Assembly (NCBI RefSeq): GCF_034092415.1
Contig: NZ_CP139304.1
Location: 1,782,001 to 1,846,000, forward strand
Source of the DNA: Prochlorococcus sp. MIT 1341
GTDB taxonomy: Bacteria; Cyanobacteriota; Cyanobacteriia; PCC-6307; Cyanobiaceae
Reading direction: 5' to 3'
Length of the DNA stretch: 64,000 nt
Part shown: positions 34,434 through 44,474 of the stretch, in pieces
How positions within the stretch are numbered: the stretch's first letter is position 1
How the letters are laid out: every line of letters begins with the position of its first letter
Notes under the pieces: generated by a model
The model's input: only the letters and a program-made list of their open reading frames with translations
What the model was told of the DNA's origin: nothing
Databases searched by the model: none
Program-made: the position numbers and the translations under genes

Positions 34434-34529
34434 GTGTCAGCATTAGATTGAGACTAATTCTGACTGTATTATCAAAGTTGGCAAGTGATTGAAGGAACTT
34501 TGTTCTGAAGGGGTGATTAATGTTGCTTT

Positions 34530-35132
34530 TTAAAGGAGATATAGGATGATGAAAAGCACTATCCAAATACCATCAACAAAGTGCCAGTACAGCTCAGCTG
34601 CCTCTAAAGAAAAGGGCTCACGACTTGTAATTCGTCCTCCTGGAGAGCGACTTTGCCACCAAACGATAAGAATCATTAGGGCTCCAAGGGTTACATGAAG
34701 TCCATGAAATCCTGTAAGGGCATAGAAAGTACTAGCGTAAAGATTGTCAGTTAAGCCAAAAGGTAAAGAGAAGTACTCAACCATTTGACTGATAAGAAAA
34801 GCAATACCAAGACCGGCTGTTATTAATAACCACCGTTGGCAAAGCGCTGCTTGATTTCCTTTAAGGGCTTTACCTGCACGATGAAATGTTGCACTGCTCA
34901 CCAGAAGTAAGACTGTGTTCAAGGTGGGTAATGCTAATTCGACTTCATATATGGCTCCTTCAGGTAAAGGGTTTACAGCTTTAAAGGTTAGGTAGGCGGC
35001 AAAAAAACCTGCGAAGGTCATGCCATCCGCTATTAGGAAAGTTGCTAAGCCAAATAATCTAAAATCTTCATGGCTATGCGACTCTTCCAGTTGTGTTTCC
35101 GATGCTTGCTTGGCAGTGCTTATTGTCGTCAT
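34530..35132 (-). CDS. ctaE: Cytochrome c oxidase subunit III
   Basis: A 200-residue protein with five membrane helices, of the short bacterial CtaE type; the lead residues FRLFGLATFLIADGMTFAG and the closing HFVDGIWIVLFIILYLL are characteristic. Subunit III stabilises subunit I of the aa3-type terminal oxidase. It overlaps the ctaD stop by 4 bp and is the last gene of the ctaC-ctaD-ctaE unit. Confidence 0.95.
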   Translation of the reverse strand: MTTISTAKQASETQLEESHSHEDFRLFGLATFLIADGMTFAGFFAAYLTFKAVNPLPEGAIYEVELALPTLNTVLLLVSSATFHRAGKALKGNQAALCQRWLLITAGLGIAFLISQMVEYFSLPFGLTDNLYASTFYALTGFHGLHVTLGALMILIVWWQSRSPGGRITSREPFSLEAAELYWHFVDGIWIVLFIILYLL

Positions 35133-36799
35133 TGGATTTTCTCCGGCGGTTGATTGTCTTCAGTTGTTTCTAGAATGCTTGTTTTTTTTATTGCACCATA
35201 TCCATACGGCTCTTTTACCAGAGGTGCAGGCCCATTCCAATTTTCGACAGGAGGAGGTGAGCTGGTTAACCATTCAGGCGTTAGGCCTCCCCATGGATTG
35301 TCTCCTGCAGGCTCCCCTTTGAAACTGCTTTGAATCACATTCCATATGAAAGGAATGGTACTGATTGCCATTAATAATGCCCCTACACTGCTTAGTTGGT
35401 TCACAAAGGTGAATTGAGGATCGTATTCAGCGACCCTGCGAGGCATTCCATTAAGGCCTAGCCAATGCTGAGGTGCAAAACATAAGTTGAAGCCAATAAA
35501 AGTTATTAGGAAATGAAATCTACCTAGGTGTTCGTTCAAAAGTTTTCCTGTGAATTTTGGATACCAGTGATAAATGGATGAAAAGATAACAAATACCGAG
35601 CCACCGTAGACTATGTAGTGAAAATGTGCGACGACAAAGTAGGTGTCATGAACATGAATATCGAATGGAACTTGCGCCAGTGCTACGCCAGTAATTCCTC
35701 CTAATACAAAGTTGATGATGAATCCACAGGAAAACAATACCGCACTGTTCAGAGATATCCTTCCTCCCCAAAGAGTTGCCACCCAATTGAAGAATTTGAT
35801 TCCTGTTGGCACTGCAATAAAAGAGGTGGCAATAGTAAAGAAAAGGCGCATCCAAGGTGGGGTACCGCTTGTAAACATGTGATGTGCCCATACCACAAGC
35901 CCAAGTACAACAATGGCCATGATTGAATACACCATTGTGGTGTATCCGAAAAGAGGTTTCCTGCAATGAACAGGAAGGATTTCACTGACTAAGCCAAATG
36001 CTGGAAGAACCATTATGTAGACAGCTGGATGAGAATAAAACCAGAAAAGATGTTGATAAACCACTACATTTCCACCCATTACAGGATTAAAAAAGCCTGT
36101 ATGGGCAACTATGTCGAAGCTAAGGAGAATTAGTGTTCCTGCTAGAACTGGCGTTGAGAGAACGACCAAGATACTTGTCCCAAGCATTGCCCAGCAGTAC
36201 ATAGGCAATTGCATTAACTTCAGCCCAGGTCGACGCAGTTTTAAAATTGTCGCGATAAAGTTGATCCCTCCAAAAATCGAACTACCCCCAAGCAAAAGAA
36301 CGCTAATAATCCAAATAATTTGCCCTGCAGCAGGAGTGGTAATGCTTAAAGGTGGATAGGCAGTCCATCCAGATTCGGCGGCACCTGTAATGAAATAACT
36401 ACTTATAAGCATTAGTCCTGCTGGAGGGATCATCCAAAATGCAACCGCATTTAGACGTGGGAAGGCCATGTCTCGCGCTCCAACATAAAACGGTATTAAA
36501 TAGTTCCCAAATGCTCCATTTACAACAGGGACAATCCACAAGAAAATCATGATTGTGCCATGGAGGGTTAAGACTTGGTTATATACATCCCTTGCCATAA
36601 AATCGGAGATTGGACTTGTAAGCTCTATTCGAATCGCGCTAGCTAAGGCACCGCCAATTAAGTAAAAGATAAAGCCACAAACAAGATATTGTAGGCCGAT
36701 AACTTTGTGATCCAAGCTAAAACTGAAGTATCTCAGCCATCCATTAGGTTGCATGGATTCGGGTGCCTTGCGTATGTCAGAAGGAGGCGCAACAGTCAT
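35129..36799 (-). CDS. ctaD: Cytochrome c oxidase subunit I
   Basis: The catalytic subunit of the aa3-type oxidase. The 556 residues from MTVAPPSDIRK hold twelve membrane helices. LTLHGTIMIFLW includes a heme-a His; FWFYSHPAVYIMVLP bears the Cu-B His and the cross-linked Tyr region; AHFHYIVYGG has the heme ligands. I use the ATG at 36799, which overlaps the ctaC stop as ATGA, instead of the ATG 13 codons upstream. Confidence 0.96.
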   Translation of the reverse strand: MTVAPPSDIRKAPESMQPNGWLRYFSFSLDHKVIGLQYLVCGFIFYLIGGALASAIRIELTSPISDFMARDVYNQVLTLHGTIMIFLWIVPVVNGAFGNYLIPFYVGARDMAFPRLNAVAFWMIPPAGLMLISSYFITGAAESGWTAYPPLSITTPAAGQIIWIISVLLLGGSSIFGGINFIATILKLRRPGLKLMQLPMYCWAMLGTSILVVLSTPVLAGTLILLSFDIVAHTGFFNPVMGGNVVVYQHLFWFYSHPAVYIMVLPAFGLVSEILPVHCRKPLFGYTTMVYSIMAIVVLGLVVWAHHMFTSGTPPWMRLFFTIATSFIAVPTGIKFFNWVATLWGGRISLNSAVLFSCGFIINFVLGGITGVALAQVPFDIHVHDTYFVVAHFHYIVYGGSVFVIFSSIYHWYPKFTGKLLNEHLGRFHFLITFIGFNLCFAPQHWLGLNGMPRRVAEYDPQFTFVNQLSSVGALLMAISTIPFIWNVIQSSFKGEPAGDNPWGGLTPEWLTSSPPPVENWNGPAPLVKEPYGYGAIKKTSILETTEDNQPPEKIQ

Positions 36800-37620
36800 G
36801 TTTCCGAAGCAATTGGTTTGGCATTTTTGGTAAGCCAACTATCGAAGGCCTCAGGCTCTTCGACTATTACTGTTGACCGCATACCTCCATGGTATGGGCC
36901 GCATAGCTCTGCACAAATGACTGGGTATTTACCAGTTTTCGTAGGAGTAAAGTTTAGAATAGTAGTTTGGCCTGGGATTACATCTTGTTTGAGGCGAAAT
37001 TCAGGAACCCAGAACGCATGAATTACATCATTAGATTCCATTTTTAGGCTGACAGGTTTTCCGGTTGGAACATGCAACTCACCGGTAAGAATATCCCCTT
37101 CAGGATAGTGAAATAAAAACGCAAATTGCATTGCTGTGACTTCTATTGCTAATGGATTCATTTCACTTGAATTGCCTAGCTGATTTGTACTTATCCCAAC
37201 CCCTCCCCAGATACGCTCATTGGATTTAGTTATTGAATGATCATGACCTTGATTTGATAAAGATGTCATTCCACCCATGCGGTCATAGATGTCGTAGCTG
37301 TATAGGCCTATAAAGAGAATGACAACAGCAGGGACCGCTGTCCATAAAATTTCTAAAGGAAGATTGCCTTCAAGAGGTATTCCGTCTCCTGTTTCACCTG
37401 GCTTCCTTCGGAAACGAATAAGGCTATAGACCACTAATCCCATCATCCCAATGAATAGGATTGCTCCAATGCTGAAGAGCACTTTGAACAGCTCGTCATA
37501 TATAGGAGCATTACTGCTAGCACTATTGGGAAGTAGATCAATATTTTGTCCTAGCCAGAGGCCCCCGATTACAAGGACTATCCCCGCTAAAACTGTAAAA
37601 ATTGCCGAGGGAGTCGGCAC
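36796..37620 (-). CDS. ctaC: Cytochrome c oxidase subunit II
   Basis: It accepts electrons at the binuclear Cu-A centre. Two N-terminal helices are followed by the cupredoxin domain; the Cu-A ligands are in CAELCGPYHGGM (Cys236, Cys240, His244, Met247) with a further His in NDVIHAFWVPEF. Length 274. It starts the ctaCDE operon. The 267-bp spacer up to ctaA presumably holds both divergent promoters. Confidence 0.96.
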   Translation of the reverse strand: MPTPSAIFTVLAGIVLVIGGLWLGQNIDLLPNSASSNAPIYDELFKVLFSIGAILFIGMMGLVVYSLIRFRRKPGETGDGIPLEGNLPLEILWTAVPAVVILFIGLYSYDIYDRMGGMTSLSNQGHDHSITKSNERIWGGVGISTNQLGNSSEMNPLAIEVTAMQFAFLFHYPEGDILTGELHVPTGKPVSLKMESNDVIHAFWVPEFRLKQDVIPGQTTILNFTPTKTGKYPVICAELCGPYHGGMRSTVIVEEPEAFDSWLTKNAKPIASET

Positions 37621-37887
37621 AGATCAGCTCCTGTTTCTTCGTTAAGGTTATGGAAATCTTTTAATACCTGCACCTGTTGATTGTTAATTCCCTATGAAAT
37701 TAGTGGATTATTTTCTCCTTATGCTCACTAGAGAAGGGGTTTTGGGTTGGTTTGAATTACGGTTTGTCAGGAATAGATGATTTAGTTGCTCTCCTCATGT
37801 TGCAGTCGTCCATAGAACGTGACGGATTTTTTTTGATCGCTACTTTCGATTGAGAGGGGCTTTTCCCTTTTTGGCAGAGATGACCTT

Positions 37888-38811
37888 ATGACCACCTCAT
37901 CAAAACCAATGATTAGATGGCGCCTTTCTCAGTTGGCAGCCCATCTTGTTGTAGCCCTTGTGGCTCTGGTCGTTATAGGAGGTGCCACAAGAGTTATGGA
38001 GGCTGGGTTGGCATGCCCAGACTGGCCTCTTTGCTTCGGTTCTTTTCTGCCTGGCCGTCAGATGAATCTCCAGGTCTTTCTAGAGTGGTTTCATCGATTA
38101 GACGCGTTCTTTGTTGGGTTGGCCTTATTGATTCAAATGGTTTTATCGCACTTAAGGCGAAATGAATTGCCAAGTTGGGCTCCTCCTACATGTGCAATTT
38201 TGTTCTTTTTGGTCATTTTTCAAGGAGCTTTAGGTGCCTTGACAGTATTTGATCTTTTGCCTTCGGGAGTTGTTACGGCTCATTTAGCCTGTGGACTTTT
38301 GCTTTTAGTCGGAGTGACTGCTCTTTCTCAAGGCTTAAGCAGCTCGAGGCAAAAGTCTCCTCCTTTGTTTTGGCGTTTAATGAGCGTTACATCACTTGTG
38401 GGAGTTCTTTGTCAGTGCCTTTTGGGGGGGCGAATGGCAACTACTTGGGCTGCTCAAAGATGTTTCTTGAATGGACAGTCTTGCGAATGGCTGCATTGGC
38501 ATCGTTTCGTCGCGATGCCAGTTGCATTATGTGTGTTTGCATTTGTGATCAGCTCTCTTGCTGTAGGTGGTTGGCCTCGTAGTCAATGGCCCTGGTTATC
38601 AGCGACTCTTGGTTTAGTTGGCCTTCAGATCAGTGTTGGGGTGTTATCAGCAAAACTTGAACTTTCTAATCCATCTGTGACAGTTGCCCACCAGCTAATC
38701 GCAGCTTTACTTGTTGCGTTGTTGTCATCCCTTGCTTTCAAGGGCCCTCAGGAGTATCCACAAGTGAGAGCCCTAGGTGATTCATCTTTTTTGGAGACTT
38801 GCAATGGTTAG
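37888..38811 (+). CDS. ctaA: Heme A synthase (Cox15/CtaA)
   Basis: It oxidises the methyl of heme O to make heme A for CtaD. The 307-residue, eight-helix protein shows [20 protein letters not shown] (with the conserved Cys region), [11 protein letters not shown] and, in the second half, [10 protein letters not shown] and [13 protein letters not shown] with heme-ligand His. ctaB starts within the final codons at 38804. Confidence 0.95.
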   Translation: MTTSSKPMIRWRLSQLAAHLVVALVALVVIGGATRVMEAGLACPDWPLCFGSFLPGRQMNLQVFLEWFHRLDAFFVGLALLIQMVLSHLRRNELPSWAPPTCAILFFLVIFQGALGALTVFDLLPSGVVTAHLACGLLLLVGVTALSQGLSSSRQKSPPLFWRLMSVTSLVGVLCQCLLGGRMATTWAAQRCFLNGQSCEWLHWHRFVAMPVALCVFAFVISSLAVGGWPRSQWPWLSATLGLVGLQISVGVLSAKLELSNPSVTVAHQLIAALLVALLSSLAFKGPQEYPQVRALGDSSFLETCNG

Positions 38812-39805
38812 TACTTCTCCTGAGTTGTTTAAAGAAGATGTCTCTAGGAAGAAGGTTGTCCCATCAAGACGACTTGTAAAGCTTCCCGCCTGGTTAGAAG
38901 TTGCTAAACCCAGGTTGATCCCTCTCCTTTTGGCTACAACCGTTGGTGGAATGGCATTGAGCGAAGGTTGGCCTTTGTCTTTGCCGAGATTTATTTGCAC
39001 CCTTTGTGGTGGTGCATTAGCAGCAGCAGCAGCAGCAATATTGAATTGCCTTTGGGAACAGGAACTTGACGGCAGGATGCTACGAACGAGTGGTAGAGCC
39101 TTACCTTCGGGCCGAATCTCTTCTACCTCTGTTTTCCTTGGGGCAATTGTTTGCACTTTCATTTCAGCAGTTTTATTAAGTGTTGGTGTTAATTACTTAG
39201 CGGCATCTTTGTCTTTGCTTGGTCTTTGTAGTTATGTTCTTTTATATACAGTTTGGCTGAAGCCACGCACTTCAAAAAATATCGTTATTGGAGGTGTTGC
39301 AGGAGCTATTCCGCCTCTTGTAGGTGCAGCTGCTGCAAGTGGATATATCGGATGGGGTGGTTGGTGGTTATTTGGCTTGGTGATGGTTTGGACTCCGGCA
39401 CACTTTTGGGCTTTAGCAATGTTGCTTCGCGAAGATTACCGTTCGGTAGGAATTCCAATGCTTCCTGTAGTTAAGGGAACTGGATTTACGGCTAGGGCAA
39501 TTAATCGTTATGGCTGGGCTACTGCATTGTTAAGTTGTTTCGGGGTTTGGGCTTTACCTGAAGGAGGACTTTTTTATGGGTTAATGATGGTTCCTTTTAA
39601 TTTCCGTCTTCTTCAAATGGTTTTTCGACTAGGAGAGGAGCCAGATGATATCGAACGAGCAAAAGGTTTATTTAGATGGTCGATTCTTTATATGTTTGGG
39701 GTCTGTTTAATCTTAGTTATGAGTCGGTTGCCTTTATCAGTTGACTTTCACCACCAGTCATTGGAATTGATTAAACATTTTTCTATTGGCTTGGAGATTG
39801 TCTAA
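38804..39805 (+). CDS. ctaB: Protoheme IX farnesyltransferase (heme O synthase)
   Basis: It adds a farnesyl group to heme B to give heme O, the step before CtaA. A UbiA-type prenyltransferase with nine helices: [20 protein letters not shown], then the Asp-rich diphosphate-binding region [20 protein letters not shown], and [16 protein letters not shown]. The first Asp motif has Asn-Cys-Leu-Trp-Glu instead of NDxxD, a usual variant for this family. Start ATG at 38804; 8-bp overlap with ctaA. Confidence 0.95.
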   Translation: MVSTSPELFKEDVSRKKVVPSRRLVKLPAWLEVAKPRLIPLLLATTVGGMALSEGWPLSLPRFICTLCGGALAAAAAAILNCLWEQELDGRMLRTSGRALPSGRISSTSVFLGAIVCTFISAVLLSVGVNYLAASLSLLGLCSYVLLYTVWLKPRTSKNIVIGGVAGAIPPLVGAAAASGYIGWGGWWLFGLVMVWTPAHFWALAMLLREDYRSVGIPMLPVVKGTGFTARAINRYGWATALLSCFGVWALPEGGLFYGLMMVPFNFRLLQMVFRLGEEPDDIERAKGLFRWSILYMFGVCLILVMSRLPLSVDFHHQSLELIKHFSIGLEIV

Positions 39806-39892
39806 ACAGGTTTTTCTTTAGAGAACTCATCAGCATGATTTCATCCAAATGCTTAGATTTCCAACCGGATACACCTAGGGGATGAATTGTTT

Positions 39893-40906
39893 ATGAAAAT
39901 GATTGAATTGGAAGGAATTCAAAAATCTTTTGGGTCTATTGAGGCTTTATGTGGATTGGAATTGACTGTCCCAGAAGGATCTTTGTATGGACTTCTTGGA
40001 CCAAATGGAGCAGGTAAAACTTCGACACTTCGGATCATTACTACTCTGCTTGCTCCAGACTCAGGGCGAGTGCAAGTAAGTGGGATAAATGCACTAACTG
40101 ATCCAGATTCTGTGAGAAGTCAGTTGGGTTATGTGGCGCAGGAGGTTGCTATTGACAAGATTTTAACCGGCCGAGAATTATTGGAGTTCCAAGCAGATCT
40201 ATATCACTTGAACCATGAGAGGAAAATGGAAATGATTGCTTCCATGATTAAGCGACTTGAGATGGACTCTTGGATTGATAGACGTTGCGGAACTTATTCG
40301 GGCGGAATGAGACGAAGGCTTGATTTGGCTGCTGGTTTATTGCATCAACCTCAGTTATTGGTATTAGATGAGCCGACAGTGGGTTTAGACATGGAAAGCC
40401 GTACAATTGTTTGGGAATTGTTAACAGAATTAAAGTCTAAAGGAGTAACAATTCTCTTAAGTAGTCACTATCTTGAGGAAATAGAAATAATGGCTGACCA
40501 CATTGCAATTATTGATAAAGGTCGAGTTATTGCAGAAGGAACACCTGATCAACTAAAAAATGAACTTGGTGGCGACCGTGTGACGCTAAGGGTTAGAGAG
40601 TTTAGTGATGAGAATGAATCGAATAAGGTCAGAAAGCTTTTGGAAAATGTTGAAGGAGTTAAGCAGGTGGTTGTTAATAGATCTCAAGGCTTTTCTCTAA
40701 ACCTTGTCGTAGACGGCGAGACGGTTTTGCCTCGATTACGCGAACAGTTATGTAACGCTAACTTTCCGATCTTCGCGCTTGCTCAGAGCCGTCCCAGTTT
40801 GGATGATGTTTACTTACAGGCAACTGGGAGGACTCTGATGGACGCAGAGCTGGCAGTCGCTGGCAAAAGGGATTCAAAACTTGAAGCCAAACAAAGGATG
40901 CGTTGA
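39893..40906 (+). CDS. ABC exporter ATP-binding protein (DrrA/CcmA type)
   Basis: An ABC ATPase of about 337 residues with a C-terminal extension. Walker A GPNGAGKT, signature YSGGMRRRLDLAAGLLHQP and Walker B LLVLDEPTVGLDMES. Residues after 215 (RVTLRVREFSDENESNKV) are the usual DrrA tail. The TTG at 39887 gives two more residues; the ATG at 39893 (MKMIELEG) is favoured. It pairs with the ABC-2 permease at 40982. The block lies next to ctaAB, which I recall as common in cyanobacteria. Confidence 0.9.
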   Translation: MKMIELEGIQKSFGSIEALCGLELTVPEGSLYGLLGPNGAGKTSTLRIITTLLAPDSGRVQVSGINALTDPDSVRSQLGYVAQEVAIDKILTGRELLEFQADLYHLNHERKMEMIASMIKRLEMDSWIDRRCGTYSGGMRRRLDLAAGLLHQPQLLVLDEPTVGLDMESRTIVWELLTELKSKGVTILLSSHYLEEIEIMADHIAIIDKGRVIAEGTPDQLKNELGGDRVTLRVREFSDENESNKVRKLLENVEGVKQVVVNRSQGFSLNLVVDGETVLPRLREQLCNANFPIFALAQSRPSLDDVYLQATGRTLMDAELAVAGKRDSKLEAKQRMR

Positions 40907-40981
40907 TGTTCTTAGGGCTTGAAAAAGTTTTTCTCTCTATGATTTTTGTACGTTCTTAAATTTGTATTTGGAAGTGATCTA

Positions 40982-41836
40982 ATGAATGGCCAATTCACCG
41001 GACAGAGAGTTCTTGCGCCTGATAGAAGCAGATGGCTCGATCTGTTCCAGGAAACTTTTGCGTTAACTCGTCGTCTTTTCATCCAACTTGTGCGGCGGCC
41101 TTCAACTTTGATTGCCGGGATTCTGCAGCCTTTGATTTGGTTGCTTTTATTTGGGGCACTTTTTTCAAAAGCCCCTGAGGGCCTTGTCCCTGGAGGAGAT
41201 AGTTATGGAAGTTTCCTAGGAGCAGGGGTCATTGTTTTCACCGCGTTTAGTGGTGCTTTGAATGCAGGCCTGCCAGTGATGTTTGATCGTGAATTTGGAT
41301 TTCTTAATCGCTTGCTGGTTGCGCCTCTAAGAAGTCGAAGCTCGATCGTTTTCGCATCGGTTATCTATATAACAACGATCAGTCTTATTCAATGTTTTGC
41401 AATTATGGGAACTGCTTCATTCATTGGGTATGGCTGGCCAGGAAAAAGTGGTCTTTTGATTGTTCTTTTCACTTTGTTGTTACTAGTTTTCTCTGTTACA
41501 GCTCTTAGCCTGGGCTTAGCTTTTGCTTTACCGGGACATATTGAATTGATTGCTGTTATTTTTATTGTTAATCTGCCTCTCCTCTTCGCTAGCACAGCTT
41601 TAGCTCCTTTGTCATTTATGCCTATATGGTTGGGCTGGCTAGCAGCGCTTAATCCGCTTACCTTTGCAATAGAACCCATCCGTGCTGCTTATGGTGGCCC
41701 TCTTGATCTAAATACTGTTCTAATTAATGCTCCTTATGGTGCTGTGAACGGTTATGGGTGTTTGAGTGTGCTGATGGCTCTTTCCTTGGGACTCTTCTTT
41801 TTGATCCGCCCAATGTTGAACCGTAAACTCTCCTAA
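40982..41836 (+). CDS. ABC-2 type permease
   Basis: A permease with about six helices and the ABC-2 pattern: RRPSTLIAGILQPLIWLLLF, AGLPVMFDREFGFLNRLLV, then ALNPLTFAIEPIRAAYGG near the end. The ATG at 40982 gives MNGQFTGQRVL; an in-frame TTG at 40946 is an alternative. Its partner ATPase is directly upstream. DrrAB-type exporters move antibiotics, lipids or polysaccharide; the substrate is not visible. Confidence 0.88.
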   Translation: MNGQFTGQRVLAPDRSRWLDLFQETFALTRRLFIQLVRRPSTLIAGILQPLIWLLLFGALFSKAPEGLVPGGDSYGSFLGAGVIVFTAFSGALNAGLPVMFDREFGFLNRLLVAPLRSRSSIVFASVIYITTISLIQCFAIMGTASFIGYGWPGKSGLLIVLFTLLLLVFSVTALSLGLAFALPGHIELIAVIFIVNLPLLFASTALAPLSFMPIWLGWLAALNPLTFAIEPIRAAYGGPLDLNTVLINAPYGAVNGYGCLSVLMALSLGLFFLIRPMLNRKLS

Positions 41837-41844
41837 GCTATTCA

Positions 41845-42444
41845 GTGACTGAACTTTTCTCAAATTGCTCTGAACCTCGCCAAGCGGCTCTTTTGTGTCA
41901 GATGTTGGAGGCATCAGAGAAGAAGGAAGATAGGGTTTTAGAACTTTTGCTAGGCAAGTGGGCTCATCGTTATGGAGTAAGCACACTTCCTAAGTTGAAT
42001 GAATTACAGGACTCATATTCAGAAGTAAGCACACTTCCTAAGTTGAATGAATTACAGGACTCACATTCAGAAGAGATTTTGGATGATCTTGAGATAACAG
42101 CTTCAAAATTAAATGAAAAGAAACCTCAGGACTTAATTCCAACAGGTTTAACTCAGGAATATAAAGAACCTATTTCTGAAATCAGTAATGATTTATCTTT
42201 CTCGGAAAACTTTTCTCCAAGCCCTTTTAGACGTCTAAAGACCGCTTTGAATGGATGTCTGGAGGAGGTTAATAATACTTTTAAAGCTAAGAAAAGTAAA
42301 ACCATTGAAACCATTGAAACCATTGAAACTTCCAGTAGAGATGATCTTAATGGCTATATCAGCGCCCCACCACCGCCTCGGAGGGGTAATAGATTAAGTC
42401 GATGGGTGCCAGACCTAGAGGGTCAACTCCCTAGAGCTTCTTGA
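41845..42444 (+). CDS. Repeat-bearing hypothetical protein downstream of the exporter
   Basis: A 199-residue protein using a GTG at 41845, 8 bp after the permease stop. The N-terminal 40 residues look helical (PRQAALLCQMLEASEKKEDR, then LELLLGKWAHRYG). A 16-residue segment VSTLPKLNELQDS(Y/H)SE then appears twice in a row, and later TIE appears three times. The tail is Pro/Arg-rich (APPPPRRGNRLSRWVP). I do not recognise a family. Probably cotranscribed with the ABC pair. The long disordered middle suggests a linker or adaptor, but that is a guess. Confidence 0.6.
   Translation: MTELFSNCSEPRQAALLCQMLEASEKKEDRVLELLLGKWAHRYGVSTLPKLNELQDSYSEVSTLPKLNELQDSHSEEILDDLEITASKLNEKKPQDLIPTGLTQEYKEPISEISNDLSFSENFSPSPFRRLKTALNGCLEEVNNTFKAKKSKTIETIETIETSSRDDLNGYISAPPPPRRGNRLSRWVPDLEGQLPRAS
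41977..42072 (+). repeat. 48-bp tandem duplication (two units)
   Basis: Units 41977-42024 and 42025-42072 are identical except for one base (TAT to CAT, Tyr to His). They encode a 16-residue repeat in the protein at 41845. Such identity suggests a recent in-frame duplication. A 9-bp ACCATTGAA unit is repeated three times further on (42301-42327). Confidence 0.97.
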
Positions 42445-42559
42445 AACTAGAAGAAAAATTATGTAGCCTAAATATCTTAAGTCTACTTTAAAAGCTCAAT
42501 CTTTTTATGAAAAAATTAGAAGGGGATTGTTAAACCTTAAGTTGAAAATGTAAATGTGT

Positions 42560-42577
42560 ATTTGAATCGATTCAAAT
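42560..42577. repeat. 18-bp perfect palindrome
   Basis: ATTTGAATCGATTCAAAT is its own reverse complement without a spacer. It lies in the 178-bp gap between the convergent 41845 gene and groL. It could be an operator for a dimeric protein, but no known site is recognised. Confidence 0.9.
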
Positions 42578-42622
42578 TAATATTTCCGTCTATCTAGATA
42601 TGGTTATTTGCCTTTGAATTTG

Positions 42623-44344
42623 TTACATCATTCCAGGCATTCCCATTCCACCCATTCCACCCATTCCACCCATTCCACCCATTCCACCCATTCCAGGCAT
42701 TCCCATTCCACCCATTCCACCCATTCCACCCATAGGATCTGCACCACCTTCTGGACCGGCAGGCGCGGGAGGTTCTGGCTTGTCAGCAATTACCACTTCT
42801 GTTGTAATTAATAATGAGGCTATAGATATTGCATCTTGAAGCGCCAGACGAATTACTTTTGATGCGTCAATGATGCCAGCCTTTAGAAGGTCTTCATAGG
42901 ATCCATTTAGTGCATTAAACCCTTTCCCAAGTCTTTTTATTTCAGAAACAACAACGTCACCATTCTCTCCAGAGTTAATTGCTATTTGCCTGACAGGTGC
43001 ATTAAGAGCTCTTTGAACTATTTCCACGCCAGTTCGCTCATCACCAATTAACTTCTTTCTTAGATCATTAAGCTTTTGGCTTATTTGAAGAAGTGTTGTC
43101 CCTCCTCCTGGAACGATTCCTTCTTCAACGGCTGCACGAGTTGCATTTAGCGCATCCTCAATCCTTAGCTTGCGATTTTTGAGTTCTGTTTCTGTTGGTG
43201 CACCAACTTTAATCACAGCAACTCCACCAGCTAATTTGGCTATTCTTTCACTTAGTTTTTCTCTGTCATATTCTGAGTCTGTTGATTCAAGTTCCCGTTT
43301 AATTGATTCCACGCGTTCTTTTACAGATTTGATATTTTCGTTGTTTGTTACAATCGTAGTTTTATCTTTTCTGATAGTTATTTTTCTTGCTTTACCAAGG
43401 TCAGATAGTGAGACTTTCTCAAGACTCATTGCTCTGTCTTCACTGATTAATGTCCCACCAGTTAGGACAGCAATATCTGACAAAGCTGCTTTACGCCTTT
43501 CGCCAAATGATGGAGCCCTGACAGCTGCAACCTTTAGAACTCCACGATTTTTATTTACTACAAGGGTTGCTAATGCTTCCCCCTCAACTTCTTCTGCCAA
43601 GATTACTAGTGGTGTTGATTCCTTTTGAACAGCTTCTAGTACAGGTACTAAATCAGAGATAGCGCTGATCTTTTTATCTGTAATTAATAGCAAAGCATTT
43701 TCGAACTCGCATATCTGACGTTCCCCATCTGTAACGAAGTATGGGGAGCTATAGCCTCGGTCAAAGGCCATCCCTTCTGTGATCTCAAGCTCTGTGGCAA
43801 GGGATTTTGATTCTTCAACGGTGATTACTCCATCAACGCTTACTTTTTCCATTGCATCCGCAACTATTTGCCCTATTTCCTCGTCTCCTCCTGCACTGAC
43901 AGTCGCGACTTGTCCAATTGCTTCACCACTGCCTACGGTTTTGCTGAGCTTAGATAATTCTTCCACAGCAAATTTGGCTGCCTTCTCCATTCCTCTTCTT
44001 AGCTCAATAGGACTTGCGCCAGCTGCTGTATTTCTAAGACCTTCATGAACCATGGCTTGAGCTAAAACTGTTGCAGTTGTGGTTCCATCTCCAGCTTTTT
44101 CTTTTGTTTTAGAAGCAACTTGTTCGATCAGCTTTGCGCCAATGTTTTCAAATGGATCTTCAAGCTCTATTTCTTTTGCAATGGTGACTCCATCGTTGAC
44201 GATGTCAGGAGCTCCGAATTTTTTTTCTAGTACTACATTTCTTCCCCTTGGACCAATCGTTACTCTTACAGCATTGGCCAGGGAGTTGACACCTTTTTCT
44301 AGGGCGCTGCGAGATTCGTCTGAAAAGCTTAGGAGTTTTGTCAT
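42623..44344 (-). CDS. groL: Chaperonin GroEL, solitary copy with a GGM/GMPGM tail
   Basis: A 60-kDa chaperonin that folds proteins in a double ring. I use the ATG at 44344 ([18 protein letters not shown]). The core motifs are intact: [51 protein letters not shown] and the apical and equatorial blocks to about 540. No groES lies beside it, so it is like the second, unlinked groEL paralog of cyanobacteria. The last about 35 residues are GGM/GMPGM repeats coded by a repetitive DNA tract (42625-42733). No CIRCE element was seen upstream. Confidence 0.95.
   Translation of the reverse strand: MTKLLSFSDESRSALEKGVNSLANAVRVTIGPRGRNVVLEKKFGAPDIVNDGVTIAKEIELEDPFENIGAKLIEQVASKTKEKAGDGTTTATVLAQAMVHEGLRNTAAGASPIELRRGMEKAAKFAVEELSKLSKTVGSGEAIGQVATVSAGGDEEIGQIVADAMEKVSVDGVITVEESKSLATELEITEGMAFDRGYSSPYFVTDGERQICEFENALLLITDKKISAISDLVPVLEAVQKESTPLVILAEEVEGEALATLVVNKNRGVLKVAAVRAPSFGERRKAALSDIAVLTGGTLISEDRAMSLEKVSLSDLGKARKITIRKDKTTIVTNNENIKSVKERVESIKRELESTDSEYDREKLSERIAKLAGGVAVIKVGAPTETELKNRKLRIEDALNATRAAVEEGIVPGGGTTLLQISQKLNDLRKKLIGDERTGVEIVQRALNAPVRQIAINSGENGDVVVSEIKRLGKGFNALNGSYEDLLKAGIIDASKVIRLALQDAISIASLLITTEVVIADKPEPPAPAGPEGGADPMGGMGGMGGMGMPGMGGMGGMGGMGGMGGMGMPGMM
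42625..42733 (-). repeat. GGM/GMPGM coding repeat in the groL 3' end
   Basis: On the plus strand the 9-base word CATTCCACC recurs throughout, with two longer blocks starting CATTCCAGGCATTCC. The copies code GMGGMGG and GMPGM units. A block of about 40 bases is present twice with different numbers of the short unit, the mark of slippage. Confidence 0.9.
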
Positions 44345-44474
44345 GGTCCACATATGATCCCCGCACAATTTCCCACAGCAAGTTGATTCAAGGGGAGGGG
44401 GTTATAAGTGGGGAAAGCCGAATTATTTACTTTTAAATTTGGCGTGCTTTGGAATTGGTGGTTATGGTCGAGCT

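Noticed and set aside
39020-39050. Run of GCA codons (AGCAGCAGCAGC) in ctaB as a microsatellite
   Set aside because: It is short, codes a poly-Ala helix part of a normal CtaB membrane segment, and needs no special explanation.
42623-42733. Regular repeats as a possible CRISPR array
   Set aside because: The words are 9 bp without unique spacers and lie in the groL coding frame, so they are protein-coding repeats.
42608-42811. Plus-strand ORF with His-Ser-Thr repeats
   Set aside because: It is the antisense reading of the GGM-coding tail of groL.
43170-44357. Ser/Leu-rich plus-strand ORFs opposite groL
   Set aside because: Typical shadow frames of a GroEL gene; the composition follows from the antisense codons.
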